This document shows, piece by piece, positions 1 to 7,814 of a stretch of 17,505 nt of DNA. The DNA comes from RGIG8748 sp045576175 (GTDB lineage: Bacteria > Bacillota > Clostridia > UMGS1810): positions 1 through 17,505 of the forward strand of contig JAZNFW010000075.1 of assembly GCA_045576175.1 (NCBI GenBank), written 5' to 3'. The notes below the pieces were generated by a model. It was given only the letters and a program-made list of their open reading frames with translations, searched no databases and was not told the origin of the DNA. Each line of letters begins with the position of its first letter. The stretch's first letter is position 1. Position numbers and translations under genes: made by a program.

Positions 1-91
1 AACAAAAATTGTTATTATCGAGACAAAAGCACAGGTAATCCTGACGGATTATCGAGCATTTTGGCGAAGATAAGAGCGGTTTTTGAATCTT

Positions 92-118
92 AAAATCGGA
101 GTTCGGATAATGCTCCAA
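92..118 (-). terminator. possible weak terminator after the cation exporter gene
   Basis: Reading the minus strand, a few bases after the TAG stop of the exporter gene, TTGGAG and CTCCGA can form a 6-bp stem (one G-U pair) around an 11-nt loop and are followed directly by TTTT. Position fits the end of the operon. The stem is short and the T-run brief, so this may be chance. I see nothing else convincing in 1-91, apart from a 9-nt direct repeat ATTATCGAG at 14-22 and 48-56. Confidence 0.25.
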
Positions 119-121
119 TGG

Positions 122-1282
122 CTAATGATTTCCGTTGTAATCCATATCTATATTTATTACACAAAAATACTCTTTGCCTATTCTGTGCCATACCTCGTTT
201 TGAATAAGCTCAAGTACCTGTTTTGAGCTGTACTTAAACTCAAAGGGAAGCACTATATCGAATATAAGATTTGTGTGGGTATTTCCTGGAACCATACGGA
301 AATCGTGTATGGAAAGAGAATTGTCTATATCGGTAACTATGTGACAAACCTTTTCCTTAGCACCGAGAACCCTCTCATCATCCGTCACTATAGGGTCCAT
401 ATGTATTACAAGCTCTATGCCCATTTCGGCAGAAATTTCTCTCTCGATATTGTCCACTATATCGTGGCTAAAGAGCATATCCTCTTTGGCATCCACCTCG
501 GCGTGAACGGAGGCAAAGGTTTTGCTTGGACCGTAGGAATGGACTATAAGGTCGTGAATACCTATTACACCATCATAGGAAAGTACCCTTTTTGCAATTT
601 CATTTACAAATTCCGCTTCGGGAGGCTTTCCTAAAATAGTATCTATAGTTTCTCTTATAAGCGATATACCTGCCCATATGATGATTAAGGAAACTACAAT
701 ACCCACATAACCGTCCAGACCTATTTTAAATATTCCTCCAACGATGGCAGACACCAAAACCGCCACTGTGGAATAGACATCGTTTATGGAGTCTTGAGCA
801 CTTGCCTTGAGTACTGAAGAATTAATCATATCCGCAAAGCCCTTAAACATTTTGCTCATTACAAACTTACCCGCTATGGAAACTGTAAGCACCACCACGG
901 TTATTGTCTTTAGCGGTATATAAACGGGGTTTATTGCCCTGCCCACAGAGGTCTTTATAAGCTCGTAGCCTATAAAGAGGATTAAAAACGACAAAAGAAG
1001 CGTTGCCACATACTCTATTCTTTCGTGTCCGTAGGGGTGGTCCTTGTCGGCAGGTTTGCCGGATATTTTAAAGCATATAAGAGTTATAACCGACGACAAG
1101 GCATCGGAGAGATTGTTTACTGCATCTGCAACCACAGACACACTGCCTGTTACAAGGCCTGCAATAAGCTTAATGATGCAAAGAATTGCATTTAAAACGA
1201 TGCCCGATATTCCTGCAATTTTGCCTACTGCATCTCTATCGGTTTCTTCTTTTTTAAAAAGTCTTAATAAAAATCGTGACAT
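122..1282 (-). CDS. cation diffusion facilitator family exporter, manganese-type residues
   Basis: A 386-residue inner-membrane metal/proton antiporter of the CDF family. About six membrane segments fill residues 25-215. The transport-site residues on helix 2 are N56 and D60 (in DAVNNLSDALSS) and on helix 5 D164 and D168 (in AQDSINDVYST). The usual zinc/iron carriers have DxxxD and HxxxD there; NxxxD plus DxxxD is the pattern known for manganese exporters such as MntE, so Mn2+ export is inferred. HPYGH at 82-86 is a further family mark. The cytoplasmic part is unusually long: a first ferredoxin-like domain at about 225-297 (GIHDLIVHSYGPS) is followed by a second, similar one at about 307-382 (SIHDFRMVPGNTH). 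The gene is last in the operon, 10 nt after pgsA. Its ATG has no strong ribosome binding site, so expression may be low or coupled to pgsA. Family certain; substrate inferred. Confidence 0.93.
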   Translation of the reverse strand: MSRFLLRLFKKEETDRDAVGKIAGISGIVLNAILCIIKLIAGLVTGSVSVVADAVNNLSDALSSVITLICFKISGKPADKDHPYGHERIEYVATLLLSFLILFIGYELIKTSVGRAINPVYIPLKTITVVVLTVSIAGKFVMSKMFKGFADMINSSVLKASAQDSINDVYSTVAVLVSAIVGGIFKIGLDGYVGIVVSLIIIWAGISLIRETIDTILGKPPEAEFVNEIAKRVLSYDGVIGIHDLIVHSYGPSKTFASVHAEVDAKEDMLFSHDIVDNIEREISAEMGIELVIHMDPIVTDDERVLGAKEKVCHIVTDIDNSLSIHDFRMVPGNTHTNLIFDIVLPFEFKYSSKQVLELIQNEVWHRIGKEYFCVINIDMDYNGNH

Positions 1283-1292
1283 ATCAGTTTAA

Positions 1293-1850
1293 TTACATAT
1301 CCTTTAAGAGATTTATATTCTTTGCAATATACTCATATCCCGAATAGATGGTAAAGAGAGTGGATATTGCCATAGTTACAAAGCCTACCCAGGGGTAAGA
1401 GCAAATGGTGTAGTCTACAAAGCTGAACACCATAGTAGAAAGTATTGCAATCATCTGAAGAACTGTCTTTACCTTGCCTGTCATAATTGCAGCCATTACT
1501 ATGCCCTTTGATGCAGCAAGAGTTCTAAGGCCTGTTAAGATAAACTCTCTTGCAATTATTATAACAGCCATATAAGCAGGAATAAGGTCAAGCTGGATAA
1601 AGCAAATGAGTGCAGCCGAAACAAGCAGCTTATCGGCAAGCGGGTCCATAAACTTTCCAAAATCTGTTATAAGTCCTCTTGAGCGTGCTATGTGACCGTC
1701 TACACCATCTGTAAAGGATGCTATGGCAAATATAATTGCAGCAAATATGTTGGAGTAAGCCCATTCATAGTGAGCTCCGCACATAAGAACAATCATAAAA
1801 AGCGGAATTAAAGCTATTCTTGCAAGTGTAATCTTATTTGGTAAATTCAT
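1293..1850 (-). CDS. pgsA: CDP-diacylglycerol--glycerol-3-phosphate 3-phosphatidyltransferase
   Basis: An integral membrane enzyme that makes phosphatidylglycerophosphate from CDP-diacylglycerol and glycerol 3-phosphate, the committed step to phosphatidylglycerol and cardiolipin. The CDP-alcohol phosphotransferase signature is complete: D48, D51-G52, A55-R56, G65, D69, D73 (SFTDGVDGHIARS, then FGKFMDPLADK). Several hydrophobic segments follow to residue 185, the normal family length. The frame is open for 12 residues further upstream, but the ATG at 1850 has GAGAGG six bases before it and gives the usual start MNLPNKITLAR. The gene overlaps the end of rimO by 17 bp, so translation is probably coupled. 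The GxxD arrangement and the neighbours favour PgsA over other CDP-alcohol transferases such as cardiolipin or phosphatidylserine synthase. Confidence 0.95.
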   Translation of the reverse strand: MNLPNKITLARIALIPLFMIVLMCGAHYEWAYSNIFAAIIFAIASFTDGVDGHIARSRGLITDFGKFMDPLADKLLVSAALICFIQLDLIPAYMAVIIIAREFILTGLRTLAASKGIVMAAIMTGKVKTVLQMIAILSTMVFSFVDYTICSYPWVGFVTMAISTLFTIYSGYEYIAKNINLLKDM

Positions 1851-3174
1851 CTGTAACCTCTCCTGTAATATCATATTCGTCGGCATCTATAATCTTTATG
1901 TTTACAATGTCGCCGGCGTTTAGCTCGTAGCTTGAATATATATAGGCATTTGCATCCACCTCGGGAGTGTCCTGCGATGTTCTTCCCACATAGCAGAATT
2001 CTTCCTCATCATAGCCCTCGACTATGGCCTTAGTGATTTTGCCTATCTTTTCTTTATTCTTTGCGTGAGAAATTTCTTTTAAAAGCTCCATCGCTTCGTC
2101 ACGCCTTTGCTCCTTGATGCTGTCATCTATCTTTCCGTCAAAGTCCGCGGCAGGAGTCCCCTCCTCGCACGAATATGCAAACACGCCCACTCTGTCGAGC
2201 CTGTAGGCTTTTAAAAACTCTTTAAGCTTTTCAAAGTCATCCTCTGTTTCACCGGGAAAGCCCACAATAAGAGATGTCCGTATGACTACATCGGGGCATA
2301 GAGTACGAAGCTTTGTTATAAGTGCTTCGACCTCTTGCTGTCTGCTCTTTCGTCCCATACGCTTTAAAATGCTGTCAGATATGTGCTGAAGAGGCATATC
2401 CACATATTTTACAACCTTCTCGTTATTTGCAATTTCCTCTATAAGCTCATCTGTAATATTTTCGGGGTAGCAGTACTGCAGTCTTATCCATTCTATTCCT
2501 TCTACCTTAGACAAATTCCTTAAAAGAGAGCTAAGAGCATAATTTCCTCTGTCCTTGCCGTAGTAGGCGGTGTCCTGAGCTATAAGGATTATTTCCTTTA
2601 CTCCGCTTTGTGCAAGCTCTCTGGCTTCGGCAAGAATACTCTCCTCGGGTCTTGACTTGTATTTTCCTCTAAGCTTGGGTATGATGCAGTAGGTACAGTA
2701 GTTGTCGCATCCGTCTGCAATCTTAAGGTATGCACTATAGGACGGTGTAGTTTTTATCCTTGGCAAATCGTATGCCACAGGTGTGTTTGCATCGCCCACT
2801 ATAGAGAGCTTTTGTTTGTTCTTATAAAAGCTTTCTATTGCCTTGGCAATATCGGCGTAATCGGTAGTTCCCAAAATTATATCAACCTCGGGAAGCTCCT
2901 TCTCTATATCATCTTTGTATCTTTGTGCAAGACAGCCTGCCACTATTATAACTTCGCACTTATCTTCCTTGTACTGTGCCATCTCAAGTATGGCACCTAT
3001 GGATTCCTCTTTGGCACTGTCTATAAATGCACAGGTGTTTACCACTATAATGTGTGCTCTTGACGCGTCGGCTGTTATTTCGTAGCCTTTATCCGCCAGA
3101 ATACCGAGCATAGTCTCGGTGTCTGTGAGATTTTTGGCACAACCCAGTGACACAAAACCTATTTTCTTTTTCAT
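1834..3174 (-). CDS. rimO: ribosomal protein S12 methylthiotransferase RimO
   Basis: A 446-residue radical-SAM enzyme that adds a methylthio group to the conserved aspartate of ribosomal protein S12. Three domains are visible in order. The N-terminal UPF0004 domain holds auxiliary-cluster cysteines C12 (SLGCAKN), C48 (NTCAF) and C81 (GCLAQR). The radical-SAM core has C156, C160 and C163 (DGCDNYCTYCIIP). A C-terminal TRAM domain covers about 380-446. RimO is preferred over the tRNA enzyme MiaB because of the start KIGFVSLGCAKNLTDTE and the motif DGCDNYCTYCIIPKLRGKY, both usual in RimO. Start: ATG with AAGGA eight bases upstream, 4 nt after the recX stop. The last 17 bases overlap pgsA. Known Clostridia also keep rimO next to pgsA. 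Confidence 0.96.
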   Translation of the reverse strand: MKKKIGFVSLGCAKNLTDTETMLGILADKGYEITADASRAHIIVVNTCAFIDSAKEESIGAILEMAQYKEDKCEVIIVAGCLAQRYKDDIEKELPEVDIILGTTDYADIAKAIESFYKNKQKLSIVGDANTPVAYDLPRIKTTPSYSAYLKIADGCDNYCTYCIIPKLRGKYKSRPEESILAEARELAQSGVKEIILIAQDTAYYGKDRGNYALSSLLRNLSKVEGIEWIRLQYCYPENITDELIEEIANNEKVVKYVDMPLQHISDSILKRMGRKSRQQEVEALITKLRTLCPDVVIRTSLIVGFPGETEDDFEKLKEFLKAYRLDRVGVFAYSCEEGTPAADFDGKIDDSIKEQRRDEAMELLKEISHAKNKEKIGKITKAIVEGYDEEEFCYVGRTSQDTPEVDANAYIYSSYELNAGDIVNIKIIDADEYDITGEVTDEFTK

Positions 3175-3178
3175 TGTA

Positions 3179-3799
3179 TCAATCCTTTTGCAATTTACAA
3201 ATGGATATTGCCTTTTCTATATCCGAAAATTCAAATCCGCGTGATGCAAAAAAACGCATTATCCTTTGTTTTGTCTTTATGTCCGTAATATCCTCATTAG
3301 AGTACTTACTCTCTATTGCACGGGCAATATCCTCTGCACCCAAAAGAGAAACCTCGCAGAGAGCATCCTCCAGCGTAAATTCATCTATTCCCTTTTGCTT
3401 TGCCTCAAAGCGAATCTTTTTTATTCCCCAAAGCTTTTCTCTGCACATTTCGAGAAACAAAAGTGTATACTCATAATCATTAAGGTAGCCAAGCTCTGCA
3501 AGCTCTCTTGCAACCTCATCTATAACTACATCATCGTATCCTTTTTTCTTAAGCTCATCGCCAAGGCATTTTTGGGTTATGCTCTTTCTGGAGATTATAT
3601 CTAGTGCCTTGGATTTTGCCTTGCCAAACTGCGATTCGAACACAAGATTTTTAAGCTCATTATCTGTTATCTCCCTGCCGGGCTTTATTCCAAACAGCAC
3701 AGCATCCACATCATCCAGAGACAGCACATACTCACCGTCGAGATATACATTAACCCTTTGGGGATTGTTTTTTTGAGGGGAAACCTCTGTAATCTTCAT
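3179..3799 (-). CDS. recX: regulatory protein RecX
   Basis: A 206-residue protein of the RecX family, which binds RecA or its filament and modulates recombination, usually by inhibition. It is built of repeated three-helix units and has no catalytic residues. The family look is clear in the middle (SRKSITQKCLGDELKKKGYDD, roughly residues 70-90, and ELAELGYLNDYEYT, about 98-111) and in the C-terminal RIMRFFASRGFEFSDIEKAI. An N-terminal part (VNVYLDGEYVLSLD) is typical of the longer Gram-positive RecX proteins. The ATG overlaps the recA stop codon by one base (TAATG), the arrangement expected for coupled RecA/RecX production, and GGAG lies just upstream inside recA. Sequence conservation in this family is low, but with the recA context the call is firm. 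Confidence 0.93.
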   Translation of the reverse strand: MKITEVSPQKNNPQRVNVYLDGEYVLSLDDVDAVLFGIKPGREITDNELKNLVFESQFGKAKSKALDIISRKSITQKCLGDELKKKGYDDVVIDEVARELAELGYLNDYEYTLLFLEMCREKLWGIKKIRFEAKQKGIDEFTLEDALCEVSLLGAEDIARAIESKYSNEDITDIKTKQRIMRFFASRGFEFSDIEKAISICKLQKD

Positions 3800-4899
3800 T
3801 ACTCAACTCCGCCGTTTTCAGAATTTGCCTTGATTCTTTCGGCTCTTTCCTTTGCAAGTCTTTCCTTTTCGAGCTTTTTCTCATTTACCTTGTCCATTAT
3901 CTTATTATATATTTCGTCGGTAAGCTCGGGGCGGTCTTTCAAAAATTCCTTGACCTTATCTCTGCCCTGACCTATACGCTCGCCCTCATAGGAATACCAG
4001 GAGCCGCCTTTTTGAATTACATCCATATTTACTGCAACATCGATGATGCTTCCTTCTTTGGAAATACCCTCGCCAAACATAATGTCGAATTCTGCCTCTT
4101 CAAAGGGAGGTGCCACCTTGTTCTTTACCACTTTGGCACGAGTTCTGTTACCTATGATGGAGGTGCCGTCCTTTATAGCCTCTATTCTGCGGATATCTAT
4201 GCGGACAGAGGAATAGAACTTAAGTGCCCTACCGCCTGTTGTAACCTCGGGGTTGCCGTACATTACGCCAACCTTTTCTCTAAGCTGATTTATAAATATG
4301 GCAACTGTGTTGGATTTGTTTATAATGCTTGTAAGCTTTCTAAGTGCCTGAGACATAAGTCTTGCGTGAAGACCAACATGAGAGTCGCCCATAATGCCTG
4401 CAATTTCTGCCTTTGGCACGAGTGCGGCAACAGAGTCTATTACAATTACATCTATAGCACCGCTTCTGGCAAGAGCTTCGGCAATCTCAAGTGCCTGCTC
4501 GCCTGTGTCGGGCTGGGACACAATGAGTCTGTCTATATCTACACCGAGGTTTTTGGCATATATGGGGTCAAGAGCGTGCTCTGCGTCTATAAATGCCGCT
4601 TCGCCGCCCTGTCTTTGAGCTTCTGCTATTACATGCAGTGCAACTGTGGTCTTACCCGAGGATTCGGGACCATATATTTCGGTTATTCTTCCTCTGGGAA
4701 TTCCGCCTGTTCCAAGTGCAATATCCAAACTGAGCGCTCCTGTGGATATTGTTTCTATTTCTTTTACGGGTGCATCGCCAAGACGCATAATAGAGCCTTC
4801 GCCAAAGCTCTTTTCTATCTGTGCAAGAGCCGCTTCTATTGCTTCTGCCTTGCCTCCGATTTCGCTTGTACCTTTGATGGTCATTTTTTCCTTTGCCAT
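3799..4899 (-). CDS. recA: recombinase RecA
   Basis: A 366-residue ATP-dependent strand-exchange protein that acts in homologous recombination and as coprotease for LexA-type repressors. Walker A is GPESSGKTT at 77-85. Walker B is the hydrophobic run ending in VIVIDSVAALVPKAE. The DNA-binding loops lie in IMGDSHVGLHARLMSQALRK and REKVGVMYGNPEVTTGG, followed by GRALKFYSSVRIDIRR. The C terminus is rich in lysine and glutamate and slightly acidic, as usual. The start has an extra leader of about 15 residues (MAKEKMTIKGTSEIGG) before the conserved KAEAIEAALAQIEKSFG. GAGGTG lies about seven bases before the ATG. The gene follows cinA by 24 nt and is read as part of the desulfurase operon. I see no LexA-type operator (GAACNNNNGTTC form) in that short gap, so any SOS control would have to act from elsewhere. 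Confidence 0.99.
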   Translation of the reverse strand: MAKEKMTIKGTSEIGGKAEAIEAALAQIEKSFGEGSIMRLGDAPVKEIETISTGALSLDIALGTGGIPRGRITEIYGPESSGKTTVALHVIAEAQRQGGEAAFIDAEHALDPIYAKNLGVDIDRLIVSQPDTGEQALEIAEALARSGAIDVIVIDSVAALVPKAEIAGIMGDSHVGLHARLMSQALRKLTSIINKSNTVAIFINQLREKVGVMYGNPEVTTGGRALKFYSSVRIDIRRIEAIKDGTSIIGNRTRAKVVKNKVAPPFEEAEFDIMFGEGISKEGSIIDVAVNMDVIQKGGSWYSYEGERIGQGRDKVKEFLKDRPELTDEIYNKIMDKVNEKKLEKERLAKERAERIKANSENGGVE

Positions 4900-4923
4900 T
4901 TATATCACCTCAAATAAAAATTT

Positions 4924-5400
4924 CTATTTCTGTACTTTTTCTATAGCAATTTCCAGAGCACGCGCTAGTGTGCTTTGTCTTATTTCGTCTCTTGTGCCCG
5001 AAAAATTGTTTTTAAAAGCAACTGTTCTTTTGCCACGCTGTGCTACGCCTATATACACAAGCCCCACGGGTTTTTCCTTTGTTCCTCCTCCGGGGCCTGC
5101 AATACCTGTTACGGAAATTGCAATATCCGCATCTGAAAGCTTTAACGCACCCTCTGCCATTTCGCAGGCAGTGAATTCGCTTACAGCACCGTAGGTTTTA
5201 AGTGTTGTCTCCGATACTCCGAGAAGCTTTATTTTTGCCTCGTTTGAATATGTTATAACGCCGTATCCGTAGCACTTACTCATACCGGGTACAGATGTAA
5301 GGGATGCCCCTATCATACCGCCCGTACAGCTTTCTGCTGTGGCGATTGTAATTTTGTTTTGTTTTAGTAATTCATAAAGCCTTTTGGCTAAAATATGCAT
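4924..5400 (-). CDS. cinA: CinA C-terminal domain protein, nicotinamide-nucleotide amidohydrolase (PncC type)
   Basis: A 158-residue cytosolic protein consisting only of the CinA C-terminal domain. The N-terminal MoaB-like domain of full CinA (about 410 residues) is missing and no remnant precedes it. Family motifs are TAESCTGG at 21-28 and SVTGIAGPGGG at 96-106, with KPVGLVYIG after it. In other bacteria this stand-alone domain is PncC, which deamidates nicotinamide mononucleotide in the pyridine nucleotide cycle; that activity is inferred here. The cinA-recA linkage is common in Firmicutes. GAGGTG, which forms the last codons of thiI, sits seven to eight bases before the ATG. The gene begins 3 nt after the thiI stop, so the two are almost certainly cotranscribed. 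Complete, with no sign of damage. Confidence 0.92.
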   Translation of the reverse strand: MHILAKRLYELLKQNKITIATAESCTGGMIGASLTSVPGMSKCYGYGVITYSNEAKIKLLGVSETTLKTYGAVSEFTACEMAEGALKLSDADIAISVTGIAGPGGGTKEKPVGLVYIGVAQRGKRTVAFKNNFSGTRDEIRQSTLARALEIAIEKVQK

Positions 5401-5403
5401 TTA

Positions 5404-6570
5404 TTACACCTCTAAAATTTCAGTGCCCTCCACGGCATCGTCGACCATCTTCTCCCAGTCCAAAAGGTTTTGAGAGAGCTTAACCTTTTCCAATTTTGGT
5501 TTTGTGGACGGATGCCTTGGTGTAAATACTGTACAGCAATCCTCGTATGGAAGAATAGAGGTTTCAAATGTGTCTATCTTTCTGGAAATCTCCACGATTT
5601 CCTCCTTATCCATACCAATAAGAGGTCTAAAAACAGGCATAGACACTGCATCGTCTGTAACCGCAAGTGCGCTCATAGTCTGGCTTGCTACCTGACCTAT
5701 GCTCTCACCTGTTACAAGTGCCTGACAGCCTCTTTTCTCGGCAATTTTCTGCGATATCTGCATCATAAATCTTCTCATTACAAGGGTAAGATGCTCCTCG
5801 GGGCACTTATCTCTTATTGCAAGCTGAATGTCGGTAAAGGGTACGATGTGCACCTTGAGACCGCCCATATATGAGCCTATTATTTTTGCAAGCGACATAA
5901 CCTTATCTTTGGCTCTCTCACTGGTGTAGGGGTAGCTGAAAAAGTGAATTGCCTCAAGCTTTACTCCTCTTTTTCCTATCATATAGCCTGCAACGGGGCT
6001 GTCTATACCGCCCGAAAGAAGTAGCATAGCTCTGCCGTTTGTGCCTGTGGGCATACCGCCAACGCCCTTTTGTCTGCCGGTATGAACATAGCAGTAGCCC
6101 TCACGCATTTCCACATGAATTGTAACCTCGGGGTTTTTTACATCTACCTTAAGGTTATGATAACGAGCGAGCAGTCTTCCGCCAACCTCAGCACAAATTT
6201 CGGGAGATTTTAAGGGGAACTTTTTGTCTGCCCTTTTTGCTTCAACCTTAAATGTACTCTTTGACCTTAAAACATCATCAAAGCTCTCTATTATTTCCTC
6301 TGTTGCGGCATCTATTGATTTTTCTGTCTTATATGCCACAACAATTGACACAATACCAAAAACCTTTTTAAGTTTCTCAACGATTATGTCTGCCTGCTCA
6401 TCATTTTCGAGTGGCTCGATGTATATAGTAGCCTGTGCTCTAGTGATTTTGACCTCGCCCGCATCCTTTATAGAGGTGCGGATATTATTTACAAGTGCAT
6501 CCTCAAACACAGGTCTGTTGTAACCCTTTAATATTATTTCGCCATATCTCACAAGTACTGTCTTTTTCAC
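5404..6570 (-). CDS. thiI: tRNA 4-thiouridine synthase ThiI
   Basis: A 388-residue cytosolic enzyme that adenylates U8 of tRNA and inserts sulfur to give 4-thiouridine; in some bacteria it also serves thiamine thiazole synthesis. The N-terminal ferredoxin-like part and THUMP domain cover about 1-165. The PP-loop ATP pyrophosphatase motif is LLLSGGIDSPVAGYM, with SGGIDSP at 186-192. Near the C terminus PYEDCCTVFTP carries C345 and C346, one of which matches the conserved cysteine of the family. There is no rhodanese domain, as usual in Gram-positive ThiI, so sulfur must come directly from a cysteine desulfurase, and one is encoded immediately upstream. Translation begins at GTG, with AGGA about ten bases before it and a 12-nt gap to the preceding stop. 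Confidence 0.97.
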   Translation of the reverse strand: MKKTVLVRYGEIILKGYNRPVFEDALVNNIRTSIKDAGEVKITRAQATIYIEPLENDEQADIIVEKLKKVFGIVSIVVAYKTEKSIDAATEEIIESFDDVLRSKSTFKVEAKRADKKFPLKSPEICAEVGGRLLARYHNLKVDVKNPEVTIHVEMREGYCYVHTGRQKGVGGMPTGTNGRAMLLLSGGIDSPVAGYMIGKRGVKLEAIHFFSYPYTSERAKDKVMSLAKIIGSYMGGLKVHIVPFTDIQLAIRDKCPEEHLTLVMRRFMMQISQKIAEKRGCQALVTGESIGQVASQTMSALAVTDDAVSMPVFRPLIGMDKEEIVEISRKIDTFETSILPYEDCCTVFTPRHPSTKPKLEKVKLSQNLLDWEKMVDDAVEGTEILEV

Positions 6571-6582
6571 TTTGTTTACATC

Positions 6583-7722
6583 CTATCTCATAATTTTTCT
6601 AAGAACTTCTACTTCTTTTTTCAGTGTATCGGCAACATATTTCATTTCGTCTAAAGTGTTAAACTCACTTAAACTCATTCTTATTGCCGAATCTATTACC
6701 TTGTCGGCTATGCCCATAGATTTTAAGACATAGCTTAATTTCTTTTTGGAGTTGCAGGCTGAGCCTGTGGATACATATATCCCTTTTGACTCAAGCACAT
6801 GCAACAGAACCTCGGATTTAAGCCCCGGAAAAGAAATGTTTAGTATGGAATATATACTGTCCTTTGGCGAATTTACCACCACATTATCTATACCCGACAA
6901 AATGCCTTTAAGAAGACTGTCTTTTAAATTCTTTATATGCTTTTCTGCCGTGTCCAGTCTTTCAAATTTAATCTGTGCCGCCTTTGCAAAACCACACACA
7001 CCTGCAAGATTCTCTGTGCCGGAGCGAAGAGCCTTCTCCTGACCGCCGCCGAAAACCTGTGGCAGAATCCTCACTCCACGCCTCACATACAGCGCACCCA
7101 CTCCGTTTGGACCGTGTATCTTGTGGGAGGATATCGTCATAAGGTCTATTCCCATCTTTTCGGGATTTATCTTTATCTTGCCGTAGGACTGGACCGCATC
7201 CACATGGAAAAGGCACTTACTGTGGTCAATAGATGCACCGATTTTTTCTATTGGCATTATAGCACCTGTCTCGCTGTTTACGTGCATTATACTGACCAAA
7301 ATCGTATTGTCGTCTATCATAGAAATTATTTGGTCGGCATCCACCAAGCCGTTTTCGTCCACATCGGCATAGATTACCTCAAAGCCCTCAGACTCCAGAT
7401 GCTGCATAGTTTCGAGTACTGCCATATGCTCGGTTTTCTGGGTTATGATTTTCTTGCCTTGCCTCATCTTAGCGTGGCAGGCACCCAAAATGGCAAGATT
7501 GTCACTCTCCGTACCGCCCGAGGTGAATATAATTTCGCCTGCAGTGCACGAAAGCGTATCGGCAATCACCTCTCTTGCATTATTTAAAGCATCCTCTGCC
7601 TTTTTGCCCAGGGAATGAAGCGAAGAGGGGTTTGCGTAGTTATTATTAAGTATGTTTGTTATTTCCTCCACTACCTCGGGATAAGGTCTGGTAGTGGCAC
7701 TATTGTCGAGATAAACCTCCAT
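6583..7722 (-). CDS. cysteine desulfurase (NifS/IscS family), probable sulfur donor to ThiI
   Basis: A 379-residue PLP enzyme of aminotransferase class V that removes sulfur from cysteine and passes it on as a persulfide. It begins with the typical MEVYLDNSATTRPYPEV. H99 (KTEHMAV) and D174 to Q178 (HVDAVQS) bind the cofactor. K201 in SSHKIHGPNGVG is the PLP lysine. C323 in STGSACNSKKK is the sulfur-carrying cysteine, followed by a lysine-rich KKK rather than the SxSLEPS loop of IscS. This subtype is common next to thiI in Gram-positive bacteria (NifZ-like), so the main client is inferred to be ThiI rather than an iron-sulfur scaffold; no iscU or sufU is in the window. It is the first gene of an operon with its own promoter. 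GGAG lies ten bases before the ATG. Confidence 0.96.
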   Translation of the reverse strand: MEVYLDNSATTRPYPEVVEEITNILNNNYANPSSLHSLGKKAEDALNNAREVIADTLSCTAGEIIFTSGGTESDNLAILGACHAKMRQGKKIITQKTEHMAVLETMQHLESEGFEVIYADVDENGLVDADQIISMIDDNTILVSIMHVNSETGAIMPIEKIGASIDHSKCLFHVDAVQSYGKIKINPEKMGIDLMTISSHKIHGPNGVGALYVRRGVRILPQVFGGGQEKALRSGTENLAGVCGFAKAAQIKFERLDTAEKHIKNLKDSLLKGILSGIDNVVVNSPKDSIYSILNISFPGLKSEVLLHVLESKGIYVSTGSACNSKKKLSYVLKSMGIADKVIDSAIRMSLSEFNTLDEMKYVADTLKKEVEVLRKIMR

Positions 7723-7763
7723 ACAAAAAGGTCTCCTTAAGAAGTTATATTATAATTATATAT

Positions 7764-7792
7764 ATTTTACAATATACAGTGCATTTTTTCAA
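7764..7792 (-). promoter_or_regulatory. promoter of the desulfurase-thiI-cinA-recA operon
   Basis: On the minus strand TTGAAA (7792-7787) and TAAAAT (7769-7764) are separated by exactly 17 bases: five of six matches to each sigma-A hexamer. The predicted transcript starts near 7757 and has a leader of about 35 nt containing AAGGAGA. This is the best promoter in the window and the only one before the eight-gene block down to position 122. No clear terminator separates it from the stop of the preceding gene at 7815, so some read-through is possible. Confidence 0.8.
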
Positions 7793-7805
7793 GTGGTTAA
7801 ATGCA
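7780..7805. promoter_or_regulatory. inverted repeat bracketing the -35 box, possible operator
   Basis: TGCATTT (7780-7786) and AAATGCA (7799-7805) form perfect 7-base arms 12 bases apart. The -35 hexamer at 7787-7792 lies in the space between them. A protein dimer bound here would compete with RNA polymerase. The symmetry is seen directly; a regulatory role is inference. Confidence 0.4.
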
Positions 7806-7814
7806 ATAAAAAGC

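Noticed and set aside
14..56. A 9-base direct repeat, ATTATCGAG, at 14-22 and 48-56, and the loosely paired words GAGCATT (54-60) and AATGCTC (109-115).
   Set aside because: Too short, with irregular spacing and at the window edge; no repeat unit, array or terminator can be supported from this.
4012..4917. A 301-codon open frame on the plus strand, antisense to recA.
   Set aside because: It is rich in cysteine, tyrosine and phenylalanine as expected from reading recA backwards, has no recognisable domain and no ribosome binding site, and recA beneath it is fully conserved.
6937..7587. A 216-codon plus-strand open frame across the cysteine desulfurase gene.
   Set aside because: It is a shadow of an intact, well-recognised gene, with an odd composition and no start signal.
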